Source: Streptomyces sp. GS7 (lineage in GTDB: Bacteria > Actinomycetota > Actinomycetes > Streptomycetales > Streptomycetaceae). Taken from it: a stretch of DNA of 64,000 nucleotides. The notes under the pieces were generated by a model. That model was given only the letters and a program-made list of their open reading frames with translations, was not told the DNA's origin and ran no database searches. Positions 10,049 to 23,435 of the stretch are shown piece by piece (the first letter of the stretch is position 1; the number at the start of each line of letters is the position of its first letter). Position numbers and translations under genes: made by a program. Location of the stretch: NCBI RefSeq assembly GCF_009834125.1, contig NZ_CP047146.1, forward strand, positions 2,287,501 to 2,351,500, written 5' to 3'.

Positions 10049-11589
10049 GGTGCGGGGGCCTTCGGTCGGTGGGCGGGACGGGGGGAGTGCGGGTGCGCGG
10101 GGCCGCGGGAGTGCCGCGGGGCGCGGTGGCGTACTGCGAGTGCGGCGGTGCGGCGCGCGAGGGTGTCGAAGCCGACGCCGTCCAGCCCGCCGACGGTGGT
10201 GGTGAGCCGGTTGCGCAGCGGCGCGGTCCAGCGGGCGGGCAGCGTGGCGGGGGAGCCGGCGAGCAGTCCGGCGAGCGAACCGGCGGTGGCGCCGTTCGAG
10301 TCGGTGTCCCAACCGCCGGACACCGCACGGCAGATGGAGCCGGTGAAGTCCCCGTCGGCATGGGTGAGCGCGGCGGCCAGCAGTGCCGCGTTCGGCACCG
10401 CGTGCACCCAGTGGTGGTGCCCGTAGGCGTCGTGCAGCCGGTCCACCACGGCCGCGAACCCGGCGGCGGTGCCGGTCGGTTCGTCGTGCGCCGCCGCGAT
10501 GCCGTGGCGCACCGCCCCGGCGAGCCGGGACCGCGGGGGGATCACCGCGAGTCCGGCCCGCAGCGCACCGTGCACGTCGTCGCCGCCGCCCGCCGCGGCC
10601 AGCGCGGCGGCCACGAACATCGCGTCGTACACCCCGTTCGCGGTGTGGCTGAGCGTGGCGTCCCGCCAGACCTGGGCGGCGGCGCCCGCCGGGTCGCCCG
10701 GCCGCGTCCAGCCGTGCACGTCCGCCCGGATGCGGGCGCCGATCCACTCCCGGAACGGGTTGCGGTGGCGGGCGGTCGCGGGTGGCTCGACGCCGTCCAG
10801 CAGGTTGCGGTACGCGACGCGCTCCGCGGTGAAGGTACGGCCCGCGGGCAGTTCGTCCAGCCACAGCCGCGCGAGGTCGGCGGTGCGGAATCCGGGGCCG
10901 TGGCGTTCGAGGAGGAGCAGGCCGAGCAGCGGGTGGTCGAGGTCGTCGTCCTCGGGCATGCCGTCGAGGGTCTCGGCGAGCGAGGTGGCCCGGCTGCGGC
11001 GGTTCCACGGGTACCGGGCGGCCACCGCCGGATCCAGCCCCTTGCCGGTGAACCACGAGTCCAGCGGCCAGTTCCCGGTCGACCGGGCGATCTCCCGGAT
11101 GCCGGTGAGCGGCAGCTTCTCGACGGGCTTGCCGAGCAGGCAGCCCGCGGCCCGGCCGAGCCAGGCGGCTTCCAGACGGTCCGTCAGTTCCGGAAGCTCG
11201 GTAAGTTCTGGAGGGTCCTGAGGGTCCGGAGGGTCCTGAGTCAACTCGTCTTCAAGGAAGGGAAGTTGGGGGCAGAGCGCCGCGATCGCGTCCCGGTCGG
11301 TCGGTTCGTCGGCGGCCGACGGGCAGGGCAGCAGCGCGAGTTCGTCGAGCAGCCGGCCGGCGAGGGCGCGCAGCGCGGGGTCCGCCGGGCCGGGGGAGGC
11401 GCCCGCCCGCGCGGGGGCCGGTCCGCCGCCCGCCGCCCGCCACCGGCGCGCGATCCCGGCCGCGTCCCGCCCGTCCTCGGCCGCCTGCCGCAGCTCGTGC
11501 CCGACCAGGTCCTCGGGCTGTACCCAGGTGACCCGGAGCCCCGGCCCGGACCCGGGCGGGCGGGCCGCGCCCGCGCCGCCGTCCTTCAC
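10045..11589 (-). CDS. ADP-ribosylglycohydrolase-family protein, long form
   Basis: 514 residues. The first about 160 contain WVQPEDLVGHELRQAAEDG and a Pro/Glu/Leu-rich linker. The ARH fold then starts at AAWLGRAAGCLLGKPVEKL. Metal-site motifs are EDDDLDH and GGWDTDSNGATAGSLAG, both with the expected acidic residues, so it is likely active on an N- or O-glycosidic bond. The known architecture with an N-terminal WVQPEDL region is of unknown substrate. GTG at 11589 overlaps the next gene's stop by 4 nt (GTGA), and its own stop overlaps the CaiB ATG. Confidence 0.88.
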   Translation of the reverse strand: MKDGGAGAARPPGSGPGLRVTWVQPEDLVGHELRQAAEDGRDAAGIARRWRAAGGGPAPARAGASPGPADPALRALAGRLLDELALLPCPSAADEPTDRDAIAALCPQLPFLEDELTQDPPDPQDPPELTELPELTDRLEAAWLGRAAGCLLGKPVEKLPLTGIREIARSTGNWPLDSWFTGKGLDPAVAARYPWNRRSRATSLAETLDGMPEDDDLDHPLLGLLLLERHGPGFRTADLARLWLDELPAGRTFTAERVAYRNLLDGVEPPATARHRNPFREWIGARIRADVHGWTRPGDPAGAAAQVWRDATLSHTANGVYDAMFVAAALAAAGGGDDVHGALRAGLAVIPPRSRLAGAVRHGIAAAHDEPTGTAAGFAAVVDRLHDAYGHHHWVHAVPNAALLAAALTHADGDFTGSICRAVSGGWDTDSNGATAGSLAGLLAGSPATLPARWTAPLRNRLTTTVGGLDGVGFDTLARRTAALAVRHRAPRHSRGPAHPHSPRPAHRPKAPAP

Positions 11590-12878
11590 CGCCCGCTCAC
11601 CTCCGCCCGCGTCGCGCGGGCCGAGATCGCGCCGAACGCCTGCTCGTGCCGGAGGTTGCGGGCCTGGTCGCGGGCGAAGACCTCGCGGGCGACGGCGGCC
11701 AGCGCGGTCGCCGGCGCGTGCAGATCGAGCCGGCTGGCGCGGGCGACCTCGCCGCTCCACTCGTCCGGTACCGCGGACGCGCCGGCCAGCGCGCCGGCCA
11801 GCGCCCCGCTCATCGTGGCGATCGAGTCGCAGTCGCGGCCGTAGTTGACCGAGCCGAGGACGGTGGCGCGGAAGTCGCCGTCGGCGACCAGCAACATGCC
11901 CAGCGCGATGGGGAGTTCCTCGACGGCGTGCAGCCGGGAGGGGCGGCGGGCACCCAGCGAGGGGTTGCGGTAGTCCGGGCCGACCGTGTCGAACGGCGCG
12001 ACCGCCGCCCGCAGCGGCACCAGCGCCGACTCGTAGTCGGTGTGCGGCGCGGCGACGTCGCAGACCGCCTCGATCGCCGCGCGGGTACCGTCCTTCGCCA
12101 GCCGCAGCGCATGCCCGACGACCGAGGCGGGAGTGGCGTCCGGCAGGAACGCGGCGGCCACCGAGGCGGCGAAGACGCCCGCCGCCTCCCGCCCGTAGGA
12201 GGACTGGTGGGCACCGGAGAGGTCGATCGCCTCGGCGTAGGCCCGGTCGGGGTTGCCGGCGTTGACGATCCCGACCGGCGCCATGTACATCGCCGCACCG
12301 CAGTTGACGATGTTGCCGACGCCGGCCTCCCGCGGATCGGCGTGCCCGTAGTGCAGCCGCGCCACGATCCACTTCTCGGCGAGGAAGATCCGCTGCAACG
12401 GCAGCGCCTCGGCTTCCAGTTCGGGGATCCAGCGGGGGACGCTGATCAGGTCCGGGACGAGGTGGTCGGCGACGTCGTAGGCGTCGAGGTGGTCGCGCAC
12501 CGTCTCGTAGACGCGGACCAGCGCATGGGTCATCAGGGTGTCGTCGGTGACGTGGCCGTCGCCCTTGTGGTACGGCGCGATCGGCCGGGCGGTGCGCCAG
12601 TCCTCGTGGAACGGCCCGACGATGCCCTCGACCCGGCCGCCGTGCCGGGCCACGATCTGCTCCGGCGTCCAGCCCTCCACCGGTCCGCCCAGCGCGTCGC
12701 CGACCGCGGCCCCGACCAGGGCGCCGGTCGCCCGGTCCTCCAGGGGCGCGGCCTCGGGCCGGTCGTCCGCGGCCCGCGGCCCCGGGGGCTCCGGGGGGCC
12801 CGGCGCGGCGGCCGGGGCCGCGGGCTCCCGGGCGGGTGCCGGGGCCGTGGCGGGCGTGGTCTCCGTCGTATCCGTCAT
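11586..12878 (-). CDS. ADP-ribosylglycohydrolase-family protein
   Basis: 430 residues. After a Pro/Ala-rich N-terminus of about 45 residues the ARH core begins at AVGDALGGPVEGWTP. It contains HVTDDTLMTHALV (first metal ligands, TDDT) and NYGRDCDSIATMSGALAGAL (second site, D-x-D-S). All canonical acidic ligands are present. The family binds two Mg ions and hydrolyses ADP-ribosyl or related ribosyl linkages, although many bacterial members act on unknown small molecules. ATG 12878 and the stop each overlap the neighbours by 4 nt. Confidence 0.9.
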   Translation of the reverse strand: MTDTTETTPATAPAPAREPAAPAAAPGPPEPPGPRAADDRPEAAPLEDRATGALVGAAVGDALGGPVEGWTPEQIVARHGGRVEGIVGPFHEDWRTARPIAPYHKGDGHVTDDTLMTHALVRVYETVRDHLDAYDVADHLVPDLISVPRWIPELEAEALPLQRIFLAEKWIVARLHYGHADPREAGVGNIVNCGAAMYMAPVGIVNAGNPDRAYAEAIDLSGAHQSSYGREAAGVFAASVAAAFLPDATPASVVGHALRLAKDGTRAAIEAVCDVAAPHTDYESALVPLRAAVAPFDTVGPDYRNPSLGARRPSRLHAVEELPIALGMLLVADGDFRATVLGSVNYGRDCDSIATMSGALAGALAGASAVPDEWSGEVARASRLDLHAPATALAAVAREVFARDQARNLRHEQAFGAISARATRAEVSGR

Positions 12879-14140
12879 GTGCGGGTGAGTCCTTCCACGG
12901 TGGGGGTGGGCGGTGCGGCCGGGTGGGGGTCCGGGACGGGTGCCGGTACCGGTTCCGGTGCGGCATGTGCGGCATGTGCGGCATGTGCGGCGAGCCGGCC
13001 GGCCAGCGCCACCAGGTCCGTCCCGGCCAGCCGCGGCAGCGCGCAGCCGGCGAGCACCCGGCAGGAGTCGCGCCAGGCGCGGGGGAGGGCGCCGGCGCCG
13101 CCGAGCGCCCCGGTCAGTGCCCCGGTCAGCGCGGGCGCGGAGTCGGCGACCCGGGAGAGGCAGGCGGCGGCCGGTACCGCCTCGGTGATCCGCCCGTCCG
13201 CCGCCAGGACGAGCGCCAGCGCCACGGGGACGGTGTCGGCGGCGGCGACGCCGTAGCTGTATACGTGGTCGACGATCTCGTGCTCCAGCGCGGGCACCAG
13301 CGCGAACGCCGCACCGGGGCGGCCGGGCCGCCCGTCGGCGAGCCGCGCGAGCCGGACCGCGTGCCGGGCGGCCCGGCCGATCTCGGTCTCCTCCGGCAGC
13401 TGGCCGAGCGCCGCGGCGACGCAGCCGGCCGCCGGTACCCCGCCCAGCGCGGCGGCGGCCGCGGCGGCCAGCGCCCGCGCGCCGTGCACCCCGTCGCCGT
13501 CCTGGGTGTGCCGCGCGTCGTACTCGGCCAGCGCGGCCGCGGCGGCCGGCGCGCCGGGGTGGACGGCGGCCAGCACGGCGGCCCGGACGCAGGCCGCGTC
13601 GTCGAAGAAGTGCGGGTTGTCGTGCCCGGCCGCGGGCGGTCGCAGGCCGGCGGCGAGGTTGGCCAGCCCGGCGCGTACCGAGATCCGGGCGCGCAGCGGG
13701 GGCGTCCCGCCGGCCGCCTCCGCCGGCCCCGCCGCCGTCTCTTCCGCCAGCGTGTGCCAGGCGCGGTCGAGGGCGGCCCGGACCCGGCGGGCCCACCCGG
13801 GGCCGCCGCCCGCGGCGAGTACCGACTCCGCGGTGAACGCGGCCCATTCGGCGTCGTCGGACGGGCCCAGCAGCAGCGGCGCGGGCCGCTGGTTGAGCGC
13901 GAACGGCACCGGGAGCGCGGTGCTCGCGGTCCGCTCGGCGACGTCGTCCAGCTCGCGGGCCAGCCGCCGGGTCCAGGCCGGCAGCAGGGCCGCCCGGTGC
14001 CGCGCCGCGGGCCACCCGGCGGCGTCCCCGGCGGCCAGGCCGAGCAGCAGGCCCTCGACGCGCGAGCGGGTGGGCTCCGCGCCGCCGGTGTGGGACCCGG
14101 CACCCGGCCCCGGAACCCGGGCCGCGCCGACGCCCGTCAT
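12875..14140 (-). CDS. ADP-ribosylglycohydrolase-family protein with altered metal site
   Basis: 421 residues of clear ARH fold (LLLGLAAGDAAGWP near residue 30). The TDDT motif reads GPSDDAEWAAF. The second motif reads SRVADSAPALTGALTGAL where active relatives have GRDxDT, so at least one metal-binding Asp is lost. It may be a pseudoenzyme or partner of a sister protein. The C-terminus has an AAH tripeptide repeated from three 9-bp DNA repeats (12962-12988), then a Pro-rich tail. ATG 14140 and the stop overlap the neighbours by 4 nt. Confidence 0.87.
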   Translation of the reverse strand: MTGVGAARVPGPGAGSHTGGAEPTRSRVEGLLLGLAAGDAAGWPAARHRAALLPAWTRRLARELDDVAERTASTALPVPFALNQRPAPLLLGPSDDAEWAAFTAESVLAAGGGPGWARRVRAALDRAWHTLAEETAAGPAEAAGGTPPLRARISVRAGLANLAAGLRPPAAGHDNPHFFDDAACVRAAVLAAVHPGAPAAAAALAEYDARHTQDGDGVHGARALAAAAAAALGGVPAAGCVAAALGQLPEETEIGRAARHAVRLARLADGRPGRPGAAFALVPALEHEIVDHVYSYGVAAADTVPVALALVLAADGRITEAVPAAACLSRVADSAPALTGALTGALGGAGALPRAWRDSCRVLAGCALPRLAGTDLVALAGRLAAHAAHAAHAAPEPVPAPVPDPHPAAPPTPTVEGLTRT

Positions 14141-15153
14141 CCGGCGCTCACCGCGGCCCCGGTGAGCGCCGTGGCCCCGCCCGCCGCCACCAGCAACTCC
14201 GCGACGTCCAGCACGTGGTACCCCGCCACCGACGGCAGGCAGCTGCCGCGCGCCGGGCCGATCGCGGCGGCCCAGGCGGCGGGGATCGCCGCGGCCCCGC
14301 GCAGCGCCCCCGCCAGCGCGCCGGCGACCGCCCCGGTGGTGTCCGCGTCGCGCCCCATGTTGACCGCGGTCAGCACCGATCCGGCGGGATCGCCGCCGGC
14401 CGCGGCGAACGCGCCGAACGCCAGCCCGACGGCCTCGGGCGCCAGATCCGCCCAGGGGTACCCGTCGACCACCACGGCGTTCCGCACCGCGTCCTCGGCG
14501 GCGCGCCCCGCGGCCCCGGCCCGGCGGGCCGCCGCCACCGCCCGCCGCAGCGACCGCCCCGTCCAGGAGTCCTCCGGTACGGCGGCGAGCGCGGCGGCGA
14601 GCACGGAGTCGGGGGAGTCGGCCGTCATCGCGGCGGCGACCCCGGCGGCCACCGCCCGCCCGCCGTGGATGCCCTCGCCGGTGTGGCTGACCGCGCCGTC
14701 CACGGCGGCCAGCCGGGCGGCCTCGGAGGGCCGGCCGGCCGCGAACACCCCGAACGGCGCGGCCCGCATCGCCAGTCCGTCGCTCCAGGCGTGCCGGTGC
14801 TGGGCGGAGCGCGGTGCGGCCAGGCCGCGGCGCAGGTTCTCCAGGGTGCCGCGTTCGCTGAAGCCGGCGCCGCGGAACGGCCCTTCGTCGCGGTCGGCCA
14901 GGCACCGGCGCCAGGCGGCCTCGACCTGCGCGGTGGTCAGCGCCGCACCGTGCGCGGCGAGCAGCAGGCCGGAGAAGACGGCGTACTCGGTGTCGTCGGT
15001 GCCGGCCGGGTCGTCCGTGACGAACCCCTCGATCCGCCCCCAGCGGCACTGGATCTGATGGGGTGTCAGGTTCTCGGCGGGGGCGCCCAGCGCGTCCCCG
15101 ACGGCCAGTCCCAGCATCGCTCCACGCGCCCGGTCCGGTACGTTTCCGCCCAC
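14137..15153 (-). CDS. ADP-ribosylglycohydrolase-family protein, first gene of the operon
   Basis: 338 residues, close to a minimal ARH domain. Motifs: AMLGLAVGDALGAPAENLTP, GTDDTEYAVFSG (TDDT ligands) and NMGRDADTTGAVAGALAGAL (D-x-D-T ligands). All metal ligands are present, so it is probably catalytic. Start is GTG at 15153 behind a GAAGGGCGGGC purine-rich stretch. As the 5'-most gene of the overlapping set it should carry the operon promoter in the 360-nt gap to the divergent VIT1-type gene. Confidence 0.9.
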   Translation of the reverse strand: MGGNVPDRARGAMLGLAVGDALGAPAENLTPHQIQCRWGRIEGFVTDDPAGTDDTEYAVFSGLLLAAHGAALTTAQVEAAWRRCLADRDEGPFRGAGFSERGTLENLRRGLAAPRSAQHRHAWSDGLAMRAAPFGVFAAGRPSEAARLAAVDGAVSHTGEGIHGGRAVAAGVAAAMTADSPDSVLAAALAAVPEDSWTGRSLRRAVAAARRAGAAGRAAEDAVRNAVVVDGYPWADLAPEAVGLAFGAFAAAGGDPAGSVLTAVNMGRDADTTGAVAGALAGALRGAAAIPAAWAAAIGPARGSCLPSVAGYHVLDVAELLVAAGGATALTGAAVSAG

Positions 15154-15513
15154 GCTGCCCGCCCTTCGGTCGTACGGCTCGGATGCGCGGCCCGGGACGA
15201 CGCGGACCGCTGCCCCGTATCCGTGCCACGCGGCGGCCCGGCTCTCCTGCCCCGCGCGGCAGGGTCACCCGGTCGACCTCCCCCGGCCCCCGTGTGCGGT
15301 CGCCGCTCCGCCGGGCGAAACGGCCCGCGAGAGTCCCCGAAAACGCCGTGTGACCCGGATCTCAGGCCAGAGCTTGTCGCAAAACCGCAGGTCAGGCGGG
15401 TAAGTACGGCCTTCCTTGCTAGCGGCGGAAGGCAATTCGCGCATAACTTCGAGGTGTTGAAGGGGAAAGTGCCGCCATCGGCCCACACCTCGCTGAAGGG
15501 AGCAGGTCCCGAC
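15154..15513. promoter_or_regulatory. divergent intergenic region, ARH operon / VIT1-type gene
   Basis: 360 nt without a convincing reading frame. It should hold the ARH operon promoter (minus strand) and that of the transporter (plus). Two stem-forming repeats are visible on the transporter side: GCCTTCC/GGAAGGC (15409-15415 with 15427-15433) and CGAGGTGT/ACACCTCG (15450-15457 with 15485-15492). The second surrounds the leader just before the ribosome site. I see no IdeR/DmdR-type iron box. Confidence 0.5.
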
Positions 15514-16254
15514 ATGTCCGTCATGGAGATCATGGATGCCGCCGCGCCGACGCATGTGGCGCACCGCGACAATCACACCCACCGCGATGTGAACGGCGGC
15601 TGGCTGCGCCCCGCCGTCTTCGGTGCGATGGACGGCCTGGTGTCCAATCTCGCGCTGATGACCGGTGTCGCCGGCGGCGCGGTCTCGCAGCAGACGATCA
15701 TCATCACCGGCCTCGCGGGGCTGGCGGCCGGTGCGTTCTCGATGGCCGCGGGGGAGTACACCTCGGTCGCCTCCCAGCGCGAGCTGGTGATGGCCGAGCT
15801 GGACGTCGAGCGGACCCAGCTGAGCAAGCACCCGAAGGACGAGCAGGCGGAGCTGGCGGCGCTCTACGAGTCCCGCGGGGTGGAGCCGGAACTCGCCCGG
15901 CAGGTCGCCGAGCAGCTGTCCCGCGACCCCGAGCAGGCGCTGGAGATCCACGCCCGCGAGGAATTGGGCATCGACCCGTCGGACCTTCCTTCTCCGGCCG
16001 TCGCCGCCGTTTCCTCCTTCGGATCCTTTGCGCTCGGCGCTCTTCTTCCTCTCCTTCCCTATCTTTTGGGAGCCTCCTCCCTCTGGCTCGCGGTGCTGCT
16101 GGCGCTGGTCGGACTGTTCGGCTGCGGTGCCGTCGTGGCGCGGGTGACGGCCCGCTCGTGGTGGTTCAGCGGACTGCGCCAACTGGCTCTGGGCGGCGCC
16201 GCGGCGGGCGTGACCTACGGCCTGGGAGCACTGTTCGGCACGGTCGTGAGCTGA
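15514..16254 (+). CDS. VIT1/CCC1-type iron/manganese transporter
   Basis: 246 residues. Vacuolar-iron-transporter family; bacterial members are thought to export Fe or Mn. The first helices hold RPAVFGAMDGLVSNLALM and GLAAGAFSMAAGEYTSVASQ. Then comes the charged, helical cytosolic metal-binding domain (about residues 88-155), then three helices to the C-terminus. Length is typical. ATG 15514 follows AAGGGAGCAGG. A block of T-ending and otherwise rare codons sits at the start of the third helix (about 15980-16085). Confidence 0.92.
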   Translation: MSVMEIMDAAAPTHVAHRDNHTHRDVNGGWLRPAVFGAMDGLVSNLALMTGVAGGAVSQQTIIITGLAGLAAGAFSMAAGEYTSVASQRELVMAELDVERTQLSKHPKDEQAELAALYESRGVEPELARQVAEQLSRDPEQALEIHAREELGIDPSDLPSPAVAAVSSFGSFALGALLPLLPYLLGASSLWLAVLLALVGLFGCGAVVARVTARSWWFSGLRQLALGGAAAGVTYGLGALFGTVVS

Positions 16255-16495
16255 GGCCCCGGAACGGGGAAGGGTTGACGTCCCCTACGGGTGACCGCAT
16301 CATTACCGCGTTACTCAGCGGTTTCGGTTCGTTGACAGCCGGGCATAAGGCTCTGGCGTCGCGGGCAACGTCGCTCGCCGAACGCCGCCGTACGGGACGG
16401 CCCTGTTTCCGTCCGCGTCCCACTTGAGACTCACCGCATGCGCGGTGTCCGCATGTTGGAAGGCACTATCCGCTTTTCGAGAAGCGGGCCATCCT

Positions 16496-16511
16496 GTAAC
16501 CTGCACGAAAT
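16496..16511 (+). promoter_or_regulatory. candidate GlnR binding site
   Basis: GTAAC-CTGCAC-GAAAT fits the Streptomyces GlnR consensus gTnAc-n6-GaAAc at nine of ten defined positions. It lies 62 nt before the gltB start. GlnR controls nitrogen assimilation, so a site before glutamate synthase is biologically sensible. Matching was by eye only. Confidence 0.45.
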
Positions 16512-16522
16512 TTCGCGGAGGG

Positions 16523-16565
16523 CCAACGTCGTCCCTCGGCAATGCCTTTGCCACGACGACGTTGG
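16523..16565 (+). promoter_or_regulatory. leader hairpin at the gltB ribosome site
   Basis: CCAACGTCGTC (16523-16533) pairs perfectly with GACGACGTTGG (16555-16565). The 21-nt loop holds a smaller GGCA/TGCC stem. The 3' arm ends in the first two G of the ribosome site (16564-16570), so folding could limit initiation. Confidence 0.5.
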
Positions 16566-16573
16566 GAGAGCCG

Positions 16574-22649
<6,076 letters not shown>

Positions 22650-22721
22650 GCGGCCGTCACCCGATGTCCCGTACAACGTCGTACGGAGGCATGGGGACCG
22701 GGTGAATCCCGGGACCCGTGT

Positions 22722-22762
22722 GCGGCGCCTGTCCCCTCCCCCGACCGGAGGGCAGGCGCCGC
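22722..22762. terminator. terminator hairpin between gltD and the convergent flavin-reductase-like gene
   Basis: A 10-bp outer stem GCGGCGCCTG/CAGGCGCCGC (22722-22731 with 22753-22762) encloses an inner CCTCC/GGAGG stem. It lies between convergent genes, so it probably ends both messages. Confidence 0.75.
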
Positions 22763-22799
22763 GCTCTTCTGTCCGGCACTCCTGGCCCGGCCGCTGCCG

Positions 22800-23369
22800 C
22801 TACGCGTCCCGCTGCGCCGGAAAGCGCCGCCCCAACTGCCGCGCCAGCTCCCGTGCGGGCGCCGGTGCGGCCGGTGGCGGGGGCGTGCGCGGCGGCCGGA
22901 AATCGTGTACCGGTGGGCGCCAGGCCGAGACGTCGACGGTGCCGTCGCCCAGCGGCAGCACCCAGCGCGGGTCCGCGTGCACCCGCAGCACCTGCGCCTC
23001 GATCTGCGTCCAGGCGCCATCGGTCACCGTGCGCTCACCGACCCTGCGCGCCTCCAACTGCACGGGGCAGTGCGCCAGTCGGGGCGGCCGTACCAGCTCG
23101 GACGGTTCCGTCCAGGGCGCCTGCTCCGCGTCGGTCCCGCTGCCGGCCCCCTCCTCGGCCGCCGCCTCCTTCGGGGGGAGGTTGAAGACGACGTCCGGCC
23201 GTACGGCGAGATTCTGCGCGGTCCGCCCGCGGGACGGCAGCCAGACACTCACCACCGGGCCGAGATCCCATCGGATCCGCAGCGTGACCAGCACGAACGT
23301 GCCGTCGTCGTTCTCCGTGGACAGCAGCGCCGGTACGACGGAACTGCTCTTCTCCAGCGCGGTTTTCAT
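22800..23369 (-). CDS. flavin-reductase-like FMN-binding split-barrel protein
   Basis: 189 residues, divergent. The middle shows the flavin-reductase pattern: VVPALLSTENDDGTFVLVTLR, then SVWLPSRGRTAQNLAVRPDVVFNLPP, a variable acidic loop, HCPVQLEARRV and AQVLRVHADPRWVLP. The C-terminal 35 residues are Pro/Ala/Arg-rich. Related proteins are the flavin reductase family proteins of Streptomyces; the substrate is unknown. Start ATG 23369. It is transcribed away from an HTH regulator 66 nt away with a perfect inverted repeat between them, so it is probably that regulator's target. Confidence 0.75.
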   Translation of the reverse strand: MKTALEKSSSVVPALLSTENDDGTFVLVTLRIRWDLGPVVSVWLPSRGRTAQNLAVRPDVVFNLPPKEAAAEEGAGSGTDAEQAPWTEPSELVRPPRLAHCPVQLEARRVGERTVTDGAWTQIEAQVLRVHADPRWVLPLGDGTVDVSAWRPPVHDFRPPRTPPPPAAPAPARELARQLGRRFPAQRDA

Positions 23370-23393
23370 GCCCTGAGGATAGAAGCCGGACGA

Positions 23394-23409
23394 TTCGGTT
23401 CTCACCGAA
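23394..23409. promoter_or_regulatory. inverted repeat in the divergent promoter
   Basis: TTCGGT-TCTC-ACCGAA is a perfect 6-4-6 inverted repeat lying 25 nt from the reductase start and 26 nt from the regulator start. A TTATAT -10-like element follows on the plus strand (about 23413-23418). Candidate operator for the ArsR/HTH protein. Confidence 0.5.
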
Positions 23410-23435
23410 GTGTTATATGTGATTACGCTCTGCAC

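Larger units (their letters stand above)
16255..16573 (+). promoter_or_regulatory. gltB upstream region
   Basis: 319 nt without a gene. The distal part shows no clear signal. The proximal part carries a possible GlnR site (16496-16511), an adjacent 10-bp palindrome CGAAATTTCG (16506-16515), and an 11-bp stem leader hairpin (16523-16565) touching the ribosome site GGGAGAG. Confidence 0.55.

Noticed and set aside
10045..15153. Toxin/antitoxin or DarTG-like ADP-ribosylation defence
   Set aside because: No ADP-ribosyltransferase or macrodomain gene is near, and CaiB and CitE enzymes point to metabolism.
16424..16573. Longer gltB start at 16424
   Set aside because: It would translate the GlnR-like site and leader hairpin, and the residues do not look like GltB. 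ATG 16574 has a good ribosome site.
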